Origin: Turicibacter sp.
GTDB taxonomy: Bacteria > Bacillota_I > Bacilli_A > MOL361 > Turicibacteraceae
DNA length: 61,991 bases
Assembly: GCA_009780245.1 (NCBI GenBank)
Contig: WRAJ01000008.1
Coordinates: forward strand, 1 to 61,991
Direction: 5' to 3'
A program made the translations under genes and the position numbers. Positions 1 to 7,780 of the stretch are shown in pieces. Under the pieces are notes generated by a model that searched no databases, had not been told where the DNA came from, and saw nothing but the letters and a program-made list of their open reading frames with translations. Numbering within the stretch: the stretch's first letter is position 1; each line of letters opens with the position of its first letter.

Positions 1-84
1 ACCAATGCGATCTTACAGAAGCTAGACTTCAAGTGGCAAGAAGTGACAAAAGACATTCTTGCAAAAGTAATAAAAAATAGATAA
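1..84 (+). CDS. C-terminal end of an unidentified protein (partial)
   Basis: An open frame runs from the window edge to a TAA at 82-84 and gives 27 residues ending in DILAKVIKNR. A strong terminator hairpin begins 16 bases later, which supports a real gene end. The tail is lysine-rich and probably helical. Too little is present to assign a family, and the start lies outside the window. Confidence 0.5.
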   Translation, partial: TNAILQKLDFKWQEVTKDILAKVIKNR

Positions 85-99
85 TGGTTCCACAGCATA

Positions 100-148
100 A
101 AAACTATCCGCAACGTAGTGAAAATCACGAAATTGCGGATAGTTTTTT
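100..148 (+). terminator. Rho-independent terminator
   Basis: Perfect 14-bp inverted repeat (AAAACTATCCGCAA at 100-113, its complement at 133-146) around a 19-base loop, followed by Ts. It ends the partial gene at 1-84. The A-tract on the left side means it could also work on the minus strand. Confidence 0.85.
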
Positions 149-263
149 ATTTCGGGCTTACTTTTAGGATAGTGTAATTAGCTTAAACAAATAAAACCAT
201 TCTATCACAATAGACTTATTTAGAGAAAAAAAACTTAAAATATATTTAAAAATCAAAAAAAGA

Positions 264-292
264 TTGACAATTGCGAAAGAAAAGTGTATAAT
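264..292 (+). promoter_or_regulatory. Sigma-A promoter for the small secreted protein
   Basis: Consensus TTGACA at 264-269 and TATAAT at 287-292, 17 bases apart. Transcription should start near 299. A good Shine-Dalgarno-like AAGGATG follows at 303-309, but the frame it would serve closes at once; see the gene at 334. Confidence 0.85.
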
Positions 293-333
293 TTTCGTAT
301 TTAAGGATGTGATTTGTTTTTATAGTCTTTCTT

Positions 334-690
334 ATGCAAGCGAAAGAAGCGGGAGTGTTTGCCGGTTTGATGTTACTTGGAGGATTTTTCATTTCTGCAT
401 CGCCAATAGTACAGGCAGCAGTTCCAAGGTGTGAGATTAATGGCGGGAACGCTGGGCAGGCTTGGAGAGTTACTAATGGTGCAGCGATCGGTTTGCATCA
501 GAATTCTACAGGGACAGCGGTTGTAACACTCAATGGAGCACAGATTGTGCTGCAGCCTCAGGCTTTGGTAACCCCAGGACCAAACAGTGCTGTTACAAAT
601 GGACGTAGAAATGTTCGTCGTTCTGTTAGCGGACATAGCCTTCATGGTTGGGCAGTTAATAACCGATTGGCATTAGTTGTTAGTTGTTAA
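334..690 (+). CDS. Small secreted protein of unknown function
   Basis: 118 residues. The first ~28 form a signal peptide (hydrophobic core around LLGGFFIS, likely cleavage after VQA), so the product is probably exported as a ~90-residue protein rich in Gly, Asn, Val and Ala. The mature part has two cysteines, one close to its N-terminus (about residue 33) and one as the very last residue, so one disulfide could tie the two ends together. No family was recognised. The gene stands alone between a consensus promoter (264-292) and a terminator (702-740). The start is uncertain: ATG 334 lacks a close ribosome-binding site, while the strong AAGGATG lies ~25 bases upstream. GTG 355 or ATG 370 are in-frame alternatives but would shorten the signal peptide. 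Confidence 0.65.
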   Translation: MQAKEAGVFAGLMLLGGFFISASPIVQAAVPRCEINGGNAGQAWRVTNGAAIGLHQNSTGTAVVTLNGAQIVLQPQALVTPGPNSAVTNGRRNVRRSVSGHSLHGWAVNNRLALVVSC

Positions 691-701
691 CAATTGACTA
701 T

Positions 702-740
702 AAGATATGATGGAACTTTAGTTAGATCATATCTTTTTTT
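702..740 (+). terminator. Rho-independent terminator
   Basis: AAGATATGAT (702-711) pairs perfectly with ATCATATCTT (726-735) across a 14-base loop and is followed by a T run. It ends the small secreted protein gene. Confidence 0.85.
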
Positions 741-764
741 GATAAAAATTGATGGAGATGTAAT

Positions 765-2360
765 ATGAACTACATTAAGCGAGCATTTATAAGTATAAAG
801 AGAAATTTTTTAAAAGCAATTCTTTTTCTAGGATCAATAGCTTTAATAGGCGCTTTTCTTTCTTTTGGCATTTCTATCCAACGAGCAATCTCTCAAACTG
901 AACTGCATTTGCGCGATCAAGTTCCACCAGTCACAGTGCTTCGCTGGGAATGGGAAATACTAGATGAATTTGGAATGGAATTTTTAAACATGGAGATGAT
1001 AGAAACTTTGGGTTCATTACCTTATATTTATACTTATGATGTTAGTAGTAGATCTGGTTTGTTGAGAGTGGATTTAACGCCTGCAATTCCCCCGTTTGAG
1101 TTATTTGAAGTTGATCTTGAAAACCCGGAAGTAAATCAAGAGGTTCAGCTGATTAAAGATAGAAGTACAATTATGTTTGGTCTCGATGACCACGTTATTG
1201 CAATTGGTGTTAATACCCCAAGTCCTGTCGATTTAGCTTTCGGGCTTATTGAAATGATTGATGGTCACTTTATTAATGAGTATGACATTATAAATGCATC
1301 AGAGGTGGTTGTTATTTCACAAGCATTTGCAGAGGAGAACGACTTATCAGTAGGAGATACTCTGATGCTTGAATACAATGTGATAGATCATATCACACCT
1401 CTTCTAGAAGAAACAGAATGGGAATTAATAGATCCTGCTGAGCCAGGTATATACTTTGTGCCACTTGGAGATACCTTGTATCAAAGAGTCTTAGATTTAG
1501 AAATCATCGGGATATTTGCTGTAGATGAAGAGATTATAGTTGATACACCTGCTAAGGTGATCTCTGTTACACAGCTATACAACCAAGTCTATATTCCACA
1601 TCGTTTGCGTGAAGATTTATACATGGATAGCTTGCCTTATTGGCTTGAATTATCAGAATTGCATTTAGAAGTGTTTGGCTGGGAGCAATTCTTTGTGCCC
1701 TCTGAGGAGCAAACGATGTATATTGAAGCTGTTTTCTTACTGCGCGATTCGCGAGAGTTCGGTGACTTTTCTATTGCAGCTCAGGAAATCCTTCCTGACG
1801 GTTGGCAATTAGAGGATACTTCAGGTATTTTTGGGTCTTTACTAGCAGCTATGGACTCAATGATCTGGATGTCAAGTCTTATTTTCTGGGGTTCACTAAT
1901 TGCAACTGGCGTCATTTCTAACTTAATGATTTTACTATTTTTTCAAGATCGCAAACACGAGATAGGAATATATCTGGCTTTAGGTGAGAAAAGATGGCGT
2001 ATACTTATTCAGTTGATCATAGAGGTCATGAGTGCCACTTTCGTTGGACTTGTGCTTGCTTTGTTTTTAGGGTATGTACTATCTCAAGAAATTTCGACGA
2101 ATATGATGCATCAGCAAATTATCCAACAGCTAGAAGTGATGGAGGAGTATGTGCCACACGTGGATTTGCATCTGTTTGCACCACAGCCTTTAGCAATGGA
2201 AGAAATGCTGGAAATGTATGATGTATCTTTGGATTTAGAAGGAGCAATGATTGTATTTATTGTCGGTGGAGTAACGGTGTTACTCTCTACCGCTCTCGCA
2301 CTTTCAAAAATTCTAAAATCGAGTCTAAAGGATATTTTAATGAAAGGTTCTATTGGATAA
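765..2360 (+). CDS. FtsX/MacB-type ABC transporter permease, no ATPase partner
   Basis: 531-residue membrane protein. One transmembrane segment lies near the N-terminus (about residues 13-34). It is followed by a ~330-residue extracytoplasmic domain rich in Glu and Asp, then three C-terminal segments (around 370-395, 415-440 and 495-515). This is the FtsX/MacB permease plan of one TM, a large ectodomain and three TMs. The cytoplasmic loop between TM2 and TM3 has the family-like stretch HEIGIYLALGEKRWRI. A ribosome-binding site (GGAGATG) precedes ATG 765. Such permeases normally work with an ABC ATPase and often move lipids or peptides or transmit signals mechanically. No ATPase gene is adjacent, so the partner must be encoded elsewhere or the transporter is orphaned. 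The substrate cannot be inferred. Confidence 0.8.
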   Translation: MNYIKRAFISIKRNFLKAILFLGSIALIGAFLSFGISIQRAISQTELHLRDQVPPVTVLRWEWEILDEFGMEFLNMEMIETLGSLPYIYTYDVSSRSGLLRVDLTPAIPPFELFEVDLENPEVNQEVQLIKDRSTIMFGLDDHVIAIGVNTPSPVDLAFGLIEMIDGHFINEYDIINASEVVVISQAFAEENDLSVGDTLMLEYNVIDHITPLLEETEWELIDPAEPGIYFVPLGDTLYQRVLDLEIIGIFAVDEEIIVDTPAKVISVTQLYNQVYIPHRLREDLYMDSLPYWLELSELHLEVFGWEQFFVPSEEQTMYIEAVFLLRDSREFGDFSIAAQEILPDGWQLEDTSGIFGSLLAAMDSMIWMSSLIFWGSLIATGVISNLMILLFFQDRKHEIGIYLALGEKRWRILIQLIIEVMSATFVGLVLALFLGYVLSQEISTNMMHQQIIQQLEVMEEYVPHVDLHLFAPQPLAMEEMLEMYDVSLDLEGAMIVFIVGGVTVLLSTALALSKILKSSLKDILMKGSIG

Positions 2361-2403
2361 AAATTACGGTAAGCCAGAAATAAAATCGGATAAAATCGGA
2401 TGA

Positions 2404-2460
2404 AAAAGAGACGTTGTCGTAGTAGACTTAAAAACAGCTCCACTAAACAACGCCTCTTTT
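2404..2460. terminator. Bidirectional terminator between convergent genes
   Basis: A 14-bp stem (2404-2417 with 2447-2460, one G-T wobble) has A-rich and T-rich flanks on both sides. It lies between the permease gene (plus) and the membrane-anchored protein gene (minus) and can serve both. Confidence 0.8.
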
Positions 2461-2468
2461 CATTTTAC

Positions 2469-3146
2469 CTAATCCACCATCTCAAAACCAATCACTTCTG
2501 CCGCCTCACTATCTAACAACCTTAACAACGCATAAACAAGCTGACGATCATCTGGATGTATGCGAAACGAAGTCGGATTAAACCCCACTCGCTCATGAGA
2601 ACCACCAAAGCGATACCCTTTTCTAATCGTGACTAAATCTAGACCAGATAATGTAATCTGAATGGACTCCTCAAAGTTTCCAGTGGCAAATGCCACACTC
2701 ACAAACACATTCGGGTCCTCATGCTCCTCTAGCGACATACCTCTAAAAAAGGTCTCATTGAAAAAGATAGGATGGGCGGTTAAGCTATAAGGCCGCAGTC
2801 TAGCAGCTAAGATGGTTTCCGTCAATGCCATGATACCATCTTGATCTAACACATAGTCCCCTTCTAAATAGAGATCATGTAACAGACCACCACCTTGCAC
2901 AATAAACCTCTCATCAAAAAGACTTAAAATAGCAAACTCATCACTCGTAATCTCAAAGCCATGGACAGAGCGATCAAGACTTAATGGTGAAATGCGCACA
3001 CGACTGAGCTCAAAATGATCTTCTGCATAAAGCGCTACAATCTCAGCGATTGACTGATAAGAATAAAAAGTTCTATTCACCACAACAGTTAGAAGCACTA
3101 ATAAAAACACCACAGCAAGAAAAACTCTTTTTGCATATTTCCGCAT
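2469..3146 (-). CDS. Membrane-anchored extracytoplasmic protein, unknown function
   Basis: 225 residues. There is one N-terminal transmembrane segment (about 8-25, preceded by RKYAKR), then a soluble, presumably extracytoplasmic domain with alternating beta-like segments. There is no lipobox and no sorting signal, so I expect a signal anchor. The start is supported by AGGAGG just upstream of ATG 3146. The gene lies 52 bases downstream of the first sensor kinase gene on the same strand, with no clear terminator between them, so it may be co-transcribed with that regulator/kinase pair. No family was recognised. Confidence 0.7.
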   Translation of the reverse strand: MRKYAKRVFLAVVFLLVLLTVVVNRTFYSYQSIAEIVALYAEDHFELSRVRISPLSLDRSVHGFEITSDEFAILSLFDERFIVQGGGLLHDLYLEGDYVLDQDGIMALTETILAARLRPYSLTAHPIFFNETFFRGMSLEEHEDPNVFVSVAFATGNFEESIQITLSGLDLVTIRKGYRFGGSHERVGFNPTSFRIHPDDRQLVYALLRLLDSEAAEVIGFEMVD

Positions 3147-3197
3147 ATTGACCTCCTAGAAAATCATTTTTGCACACCTTCCGCCAAAGCCCCTTCG

Positions 3198-4412
3198 TTA
3201 TTTAAACTCAATCTCTAATGTCAAATAATGACAATCGTGTTGCTCGTCGTATTGATCAAAATAGATGATGCGACCACCTTGTTCTGAAACGCTTTGTTGT
3301 AAATGGTACAACCCTAACCCACGGCCGTCCCCTTTGGTTGAGTAACCTTCTTCAAAGAGTTCGCTAAAATCTGCTAGATGATCTTTAATAAAATCATTCG
3401 TAACGCTTAGAGAGAGACGCGTACTGGTGACCATTAATCTCACTTTAATCGGTTGTTTAACAGAAGCTTCGATGGCGTTGTCAAACAAGGTGCCGAGCCA
3501 ATGCAAAATCTGTTGGAAATCGACGTGCTGGTGATCTTTGTAATAGCCGATATCTGTGATAACTTCAATCTTTGCTTGACGTTGCTCCTGCTTCAGGCGG
3601 ATAAAATCGGTGACTTTTCTCTTCATGTCTTCCGTGCTTTGATCATAAAAATCAATGCCACTTAAATCAATACCAAAGCGTTTAGAAAGTTCATCAAACT
3701 TGGCAACCACTTCATCGAGGTGGCTGACCTGCCTAATCGCAATGCCGGTACTAAGTAGCGCATTGTGCAATTCATGAATGGAAATCATGTCTTGCATGGA
3801 TTTTTGATAAAGTCGTTTTGTAACCGGAAATAAAATGAGTCCGACAAACAAAAAAGGGAAGTAAAAGGAAGGCAACAGTAAAATATCAGGTCCACTTGGA
3901 CTGACTAACAGAAGCGCCACTAAAAACGAAAAAAGAAGTAGAATCATTTGCTTCAAGACTAGATTCGGCACAACATTGCGTTGCATCGCATTGAACAATT
4001 TATATAGTTGGAATCTTTTGCAAAGTATAAGAGATAAAAAAAGTACGAGCAACTGTGACAGCGGGACACGGATATAGCGATGAAGGTCACTAATCAAGAT
4101 AAAAATGGGGATTTCCAACATGAGCTGGAGATTAAAAATCAAAACACCAATCAAAAGCATTTTTGAAAAGCTGGCTTCATGAATGAATTTTAACAGAAGG
4201 ACGATGATAAAGCAAAAGCCTAGAAGAAAAGAAATGTGATTATTAGTCATGTGCCTAACAATCACAGTCATGCCAATGGCACCTAAGGTCAGGATGACGT
4301 CTCTTAGTTTTATCATCGGCTTTTTACGCATCAAAAAATAGGAAATGATCAAGGGGGATGCAACGTCTAAGGTTGCTCTTAGAAGGCGCATAAGGCGCAT
4401 AAAATTCTCCAT
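3198..4412 (-). CDS. AgrC-like GHKL sensor histidine kinase (module 1)
   Basis: 404 residues. The N-terminal half has six to seven transmembrane segments, as in AgrC/ComD peptide receptors. It is followed by a cytoplasmic segment with a candidate phospho-acceptor His in ELHNALL and a GHKL ATPase domain (N-box LFDNAIEAS, G-box GDGRGLGLYHL near the C-terminus). I chose ATG 4412 because it follows the regulator stop by one base and has GAGGTG nine bases upstream; an in-frame GTG at 4424 lies inside that site. The gene is co-transcribed with the LytTR regulator upstream. The likely role is to sense an autoinducing peptide and phosphorylate that regulator. The nearest candidate ligand is the AgrD-like peptide at 5422-5559, which is inference. 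Confidence 0.88.
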   Translation of the reverse strand: MENFMRLMRLLRATLDVASPLIISYFLMRKKPMIKLRDVILTLGAIGMTVIVRHMTNNHISFLLGFCFIIVLLLKFIHEASFSKMLLIGVLIFNLQLMLEIPIFILISDLHRYIRVPLSQLLVLFLSLILCKRFQLYKLFNAMQRNVVPNLVLKQMILLLFSFLVALLLVSPSGPDILLLPSFYFPFLFVGLILFPVTKRLYQKSMQDMISIHELHNALLSTGIAIRQVSHLDEVVAKFDELSKRFGIDLSGIDFYDQSTEDMKRKVTDFIRLKQEQRQAKIEVITDIGYYKDHQHVDFQQILHWLGTLFDNAIEASVKQPIKVRLMVTSTRLSLSVTNDFIKDHLADFSELFEEGYSTKGDGRGLGLYHLQQSVSEQGGRIIYFDQYDEQHDCHYLTLEIEFK

Positions 4413-4413
4413 G

Positions 4414-5157
4414 TTAAATAACACCTCGCACAGCAGTTAAAACATCTTTTTTATAGGCTTCCCCCAATTCGATTTTCATATTCTTATGCTTAAGCACGAC
4501 CCAATTTTCTCTTCGATCAATCTTTTCAATCATTTTTTTATTAATGACGTGACTTTTATGACAACGAATAAAGAGATCAGACGTGTTATAAGCCTCCAAA
4601 AAACCATCAAAGGACATGTTGGTGATGATGTTGTATTTGAAATCTTTAGACGAGTGGTTGTAACTAGTAATTTCCAAATTATTCGAGTTTAGTACTTTAG
4701 AAACGAGGCAAATTTCACGCATATCGATGGCTTCGACAATGGATTTGCCTGGAATCACAAGTCGCTCGTTCATTTGCTCCCGTAAATCTTCTTTGATATT
4801 AGCGAGTTGCTCAATGAGTTCGTCAAAGACAACGTCTTTTGTTAAATAAACGATGTTACCGTAGCTTTTATAGACGTCCAATTGGTAAGTGGTATCGTCT
4901 CGAACCGTTTGAACGATGATGGGATGTTTGCGTGAATAATAATTTCGGATTAATTTGATGAGATCGAGGCCATCACCGTCTGGTAGGTCAAAATCAATGA
5001 TAAAAACTTCCACCATATCATTTTCGATGATGACCTTCGCTTCTTGAAACGTTTCGGCTTTTAAAATTTGAAAGTCATCTTGAAAAGAGCGCCTGATAAG
5101 CCGCTCTAAATGGTCAAGGATTTCTTTGGTATCTTCGACAATTAATAGTGTTATCAT
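4414..5157 (-). CDS. AgrA-like LytTR response regulator (module 1)
   Basis: 247 residues. Receiver domain at about 1-120 with acidic residues E8 and D9 and phospho-acceptor D55 in the IIDFDLPDGDG block. LytTR DNA-binding domain at about 140-245, including FIRCHKSHVINKKMI. The start is ATG 5157 because the receiver begins MITLLIVEDT; an in-frame extension to 5241 would add a non-family N-terminus. It precedes its cognate kinase in the same operon. A -10/-35 pair at 5165-5193 puts the transcription start at or within a base or two of the ATG, so the message may be leaderless. Likely targets are direct-repeat sites such as 5291-5326. Its relation to the second regulator (6862-7602) is unclear. 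Confidence 0.9.
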   Translation of the reverse strand: MITLLIVEDTKEILDHLERLIRRSFQDDFQILKAETFQEAKVIIENDMVEVFIIDFDLPDGDGLDLIKLIRNYYSRKHPIIVQTVRDDTTYQLDVYKSYGNIVYLTKDVVFDELIEQLANIKEDLREQMNERLVIPGKSIVEAIDMREICLVSKVLNSNNLEITSYNHSSKDFKYNIITNMSFDGFLEAYNTSDLFIRCHKSHVINKKMIEKIDRRENWVVLKHKNMKIELGEAYKKDVLTAVRGVI

Positions 5158-5164
5158 AAGCAAG

Positions 5165-5193
5165 ATTATACTACCTTCAATCAAAAAAAACAA
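5165..5193 (-). promoter_or_regulatory. Promoter of the module 1 regulator/kinase operon
   Basis: Reading the minus strand: -35 TTGTTT (5193-5188), 17-base spacer, -10 TATAAT (5170-5165). Only seven bases separate the -10 from the initiation ATG at 5157, so the predicted start site coincides with the start codon. Confidence 0.65.
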
Positions 5194-5290
5194 GTCAGAG
5201 CAAGTAGGCACGGAGTGAAAGAGGCGATGACGGATGTGCACGATTTTTTGTTGTTTTGGATAAAAATAACCAAAAACGGACGCACATTTT

Positions 5291-5326
5291 CGAATCCCCT
5301 AAAAAGACCTACGAATTCCCTAAAAA
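5291..5326 (+). promoter_or_regulatory. Direct repeat, candidate LytTR (AgrA-type) binding site
   Basis: CGAATCCCCTAAAAA at 5291-5305 is repeated as CGAATTCCCTAAAAA at 5312-5326 (14 of 15 identical), start-to-start distance 21 bp, two helical turns. LytTR regulators typically bind two direct repeats spaced about two turns apart upstream of a -35 box. This pair lies 24 bp upstream of the agrD-like promoter -35. Confidence 0.6.
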
Positions 5327-5350
5327 TGATGGAATTTTGATCCGATTCTC

Positions 5351-5379
5351 TTGTGAAGCAGGAGAAAACGTGATATAGT
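5351..5379 (+). promoter_or_regulatory. Promoter of the AgrD-like peptide gene
   Basis: -35 TTGTGA at 5351-5356, 17-base spacer, -10 TATAGT at 5374-5379. The -35 matches consensus at four of six positions, which suits an activator-dependent promoter. The 21-bp-period repeat lies directly upstream. Confidence 0.6.
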
Positions 5380-5421
5380 TTGGTTAGAAGAAAATACACG
5401 GGGTGAAGGGAGGTGTGAAAA

Positions 5422-5559
5422 ATGATGTCTAGAAAAAAGCTCAAATTCTTTAAGCTAGCGACCTTTTTACTGGCTCTTGCTCCCTTTGTGATGGAAAATT
5501 CAAGGTCTTTTCTTATGTTTACAGGAGAGCCCGAGGTGCCGACTAAATACATGAAATAA
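5422..5559 (+). CDS. agrD: AgrD-like autoinducing peptide precursor with Ser in place of Cys
   Basis: 45 residues. SD GGGAGG (5408-5413) lies eight bases before ATG 5422. The layout matches AgrD precursors: a basic amphipathic leader (residues 3-12, SRKKLKFFKL), a hydrophobic stretch (12-24), a short core, then an acidic tail. The core/tail junction reads S29-F-L-M-F33 followed by TGEPEVP (34-40), comparable to the conserved acidic, proline-containing recognition tail of AgrD. A five-residue ring closed by Ser29 would give a lactone rather than a thiolactone; Ser-based autoinducers are known in some staphylococci. The gene has its own promoter, a candidate LytTR site and a terminator. It lies between two AgrC/AgrA-like modules transcribed the other way. 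No agrB is visible. An unrelated small peptide is possible but less likely. Confidence 0.8.
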   Translation: MMSRKKLKFFKLATFLLALAPFVMENSRSFLMFTGEPEVPTKYMK

Positions 5560-5566
5560 CTACAGT

Positions 5567-5593
5567 AAGGATGTCGACTGGGACATCCTTTTA
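5567..5593 (+). terminator. Terminator of the AgrD-like gene
   Basis: AAGGATGTC (5567-5575) pairs with GACATCCTT (5582-5590) over a six-base loop, followed by Ts. It gives a short monocistronic transcript. Confidence 0.8.
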
Positions 5594-5607
5594 TTGAGCT
5601 TGAAAAG

Positions 5608-6849
5608 CTAATCATGCTCCCAACTTGAAATATCAATCGTGATTTCTAAGAAGTTAGATTCATGCGTGAGATCGTAATAACACTCTGCTTTGATCTTAGC
5701 TGTAAACCGATCGTCGTTGAAAGCCTCTATGTCACGGTTTAGATTATAGAGTCCTTGGCCATGCCCGAAGCCTTCTTTGCTACTAAACCCTTTTTTGAAG
5801 AGCTTTTTAAGCTGCTTATCCGTCATGGCATTACACGAGTTTTTAACGGATAGCTCAAAAATATTATGGGAGACGTTAAGATAAACGTAAATCGGTTTAT
5901 CTAAGCCGTGCTCTAGTGCGTTATCAAATAATGTGCCTAGCATGTAAGTCACATCGCTGGTGCTAACCGTAGCATGGTGGCCAAAGTAAGACAAGTCTAC
6001 GATTAACTCATTTTCTTTCTTACTTTCAACAAGTTTATCCTGCATGAGTTTTTTAAAGTTTTCTTCGAAATCATCGGTGAGTTCTTCAATTACTGGCCTT
6101 CCAGTCACATATTCACGCATCACACGAGACATAACTCTAATTCTTTCTAAATCATCGCTACCTTCAATGGTCAAGAAAAGCCCGTTAAACTTATTGACTA
6201 AGTCGTGATATTTTGCTGATGTGTAATCAATTTTCGCTTGTGCAATGGTGGACACCGTCAGTAAGCTAGCTAAAGTGATAAGGCCTAATAAGCCAAACCA
6301 TAATAGGTGCTCAAAAGCTGTTTGTAAGTTGAACTCAGTAGCAATGAAAAATCCATATAAAGTAGCAAGTAAAACAATCGAACCAATCATGAGAGCTAAG
6401 CTTTGTTTAATGATAATAAAAATTCTATTAAAAAAGAATTTCTTAGAAACTATTACCACGATACTAAGTGTAAGTAATTGAGTTAGTAAAAACAAACTAT
6501 TCCTGTCTAACTCCAATAAGAGTAGAGAAATCAAGGTTAATGAATGTACAAAGAATATAATGGGAAATATGATGATATAAATAAGCAAGATATCAAGTAT
6601 TTTTCGTTCAACCACTATTTTTAAAGTAATAAATACCAACACTCTTCCAAAGAATCGAAAAAAAGCAGAATCTTCGCCGTAGTACATAATCACTGCAACA
6701 ATTGCGCCAAAACCTACCATCATCGCATAGTGCCACCATTTGTGCTCAAGCTTACGCCCAGTGACATTATGTGCCATGAAGTACATCATAACGAAATCAG
6801 CAATACAAGTAAACACCAGAATCCCCAACCAAACATAATTTTCAATCAT
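5608..6849 (-). CDS. AgrC-like GHKL sensor histidine kinase (module 2)
   Basis: 413 residues. It has about six N-terminal transmembrane segments, then a linker with a candidate phospho-acceptor His in KYHDLVNK, and a C-terminal GHKL ATPase domain (N-box LFDNALEHG, G-box GFGHGQGLYNLN). ATG 6849 is chosen because the AGGTGA site formed at the regulator stop gives about eight bases of spacing to it; ATG 6858 and GTG 6861 are too close or inside that site. It is translationally coupled to the LytTR regulator upstream. Its predicted sensor region is not closely similar to that of module 1, so the two may recognise different peptides or compete for one. Confidence 0.88.
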   Translation of the reverse strand: MIENYVWLGILVFTCIADFVMMYFMAHNVTGRKLEHKWWHYAMMVGFGAIVAVIMYYGEDSAFFRFFGRVLVFITLKIVVERKILDILLIYIIIFPIIFFVHSLTLISLLLLELDRNSLFLLTQLLTLSIVVIVSKKFFFNRIFIIIKQSLALMIGSIVLLATLYGFFIATEFNLQTAFEHLLWFGLLGLITLASLLTVSTIAQAKIDYTSAKYHDLVNKFNGLFLTIEGSDDLERIRVMSRVMREYVTGRPVIEELTDDFEENFKKLMQDKLVESKKENELIVDLSYFGHHATVSTSDVTYMLGTLFDNALEHGLDKPIYVYLNVSHNIFELSVKNSCNAMTDKQLKKLFKKGFSSKEGFGHGQGLYNLNRDIEAFNDDRFTAKIKAECYYDLTHESNFLEITIDISSWEHD

Positions 6850-6861
6850 CACTTTCATCAC

Positions 6862-7602
6862 CTACTTAAATCGACTAAATAAAAGCCCCACCGTATGACG
6901 GTACGTTTTGCCAATTGATAAGACTTGCGGAATATGCCGCAGGTACAACTCGTTGCTGGTCCCGTCATAACGGATCACAAAACTCGGATTAACGATCGTG
7001 CTTTGACTAATGCGCACTAACGTGTTGGTCTCTGGAGCTAAATCCATAAAGTCTGCCAACGACTGCATCGGAAATTCGTGTGAAACGATGCGATGCGTTT
7101 CGGTACTATAATGCATGAGCTCAATCCGCTTGGTCCCTTTGATGGTGTCAACCTTGACAACCTCATCAATCGGAATTTTCATTCGTATTCTTCCGTTCTT
7201 GATAACCAAAAATGGCCTTTTCATACGCTGCATCTTCTCTAAACTACTTTGGACGTGTGCTAAAAGATCTGAACTCGTATACGGTTTTTCCAACATTAAA
7301 AACAGATTGAGTTCATTGTTGAGCTTGCTATGCAAAACGTCGTTGGCGTGTAGAGAAGCAATCATAATGGGAATGTATTTGTGTTGCTTTCTCACCTCCC
7401 GAGCTAGGTCAATGCCATTGCCATCGGGCAGTTCAATGTCGATGATCACTAAGGCAATTTCGAAATGCTTTAACGCTTGACGAGCTTCATCAACGGTGTA
7501 TGTGGGTAATACCTTTACCTTCTCCCCTAATTCAGCTTTCAATTCAGTGGAGATATTATTATTAATATCTTTTTCGTCTTCAACAAACAAGATCGTTTGC
7601 AT
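6862..7602 (-). CDS. AgrA-like LytTR response regulator (module 2)
   Basis: 246 residues. Receiver domain with E8, D9 and phospho-acceptor D55 in VIIDIELPDGNG, and a C-terminal LytTR domain (about 135-245) including LVRISQSTIVNPSFVI. A strong GGAGGTGA precedes ATG 7602. The kinase gene follows with its start codon just past this stop, so it is an operon of two. A TGC-TAAAAT extended -10 occurs on the minus strand upstream (within 7620-7660), with a poor -35. No obvious copy of the 5291-5326 repeat lies upstream of this operon, so the two modules may have different DNA targets. Confidence 0.9.
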   Translation of the reverse strand: MQTILFVEDEKDINNNISTELKAELGEKVKVLPTYTVDEARQALKHFEIALVIIDIELPDGNGIDLAREVRKQHKYIPIMIASLHANDVLHSKLNNELNLFLMLEKPYTSSDLLAHVQSSLEKMQRMKRPFLVIKNGRIRMKIPIDEVVKVDTIKGTKRIELMHYSTETHRIVSHEFPMQSLADFMDLAPETNTLVRISQSTIVNPSFVIRYDGTSNELYLRHIPQVLSIGKTYRHTVGLLFSRFK

Positions 7603-7780
7603 AAATGCTCACCTCCAAAAAGTTTGATACATTCATTTTAGCACATTTTATCGCAATTACCAGATTTTTATTGTGATAGACTCTACTTTTTATATATCGG
7701 TTTGAAAATCCGATAAAAACGTTTAAAAAGAATGAATAACGTGGATTTTCGATGTTATGAATCGAATGGAAAAGTGACGA

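Noticed and set aside
334..690. Small secreted protein considered as the missing AgrB or a signal peptide precursor
   Set aside because: It has one cleavable signal peptide and no further membrane segments or AgrB catalytic His/Cys pattern.
5181..5636. Minus-strand open frame of 151 codons across the agrD-like region
   Set aside because: It covers a promoter, a direct repeat, the agrD-like gene and its terminator on the other strand, and has no ribosome-binding site or recognisable sequence.
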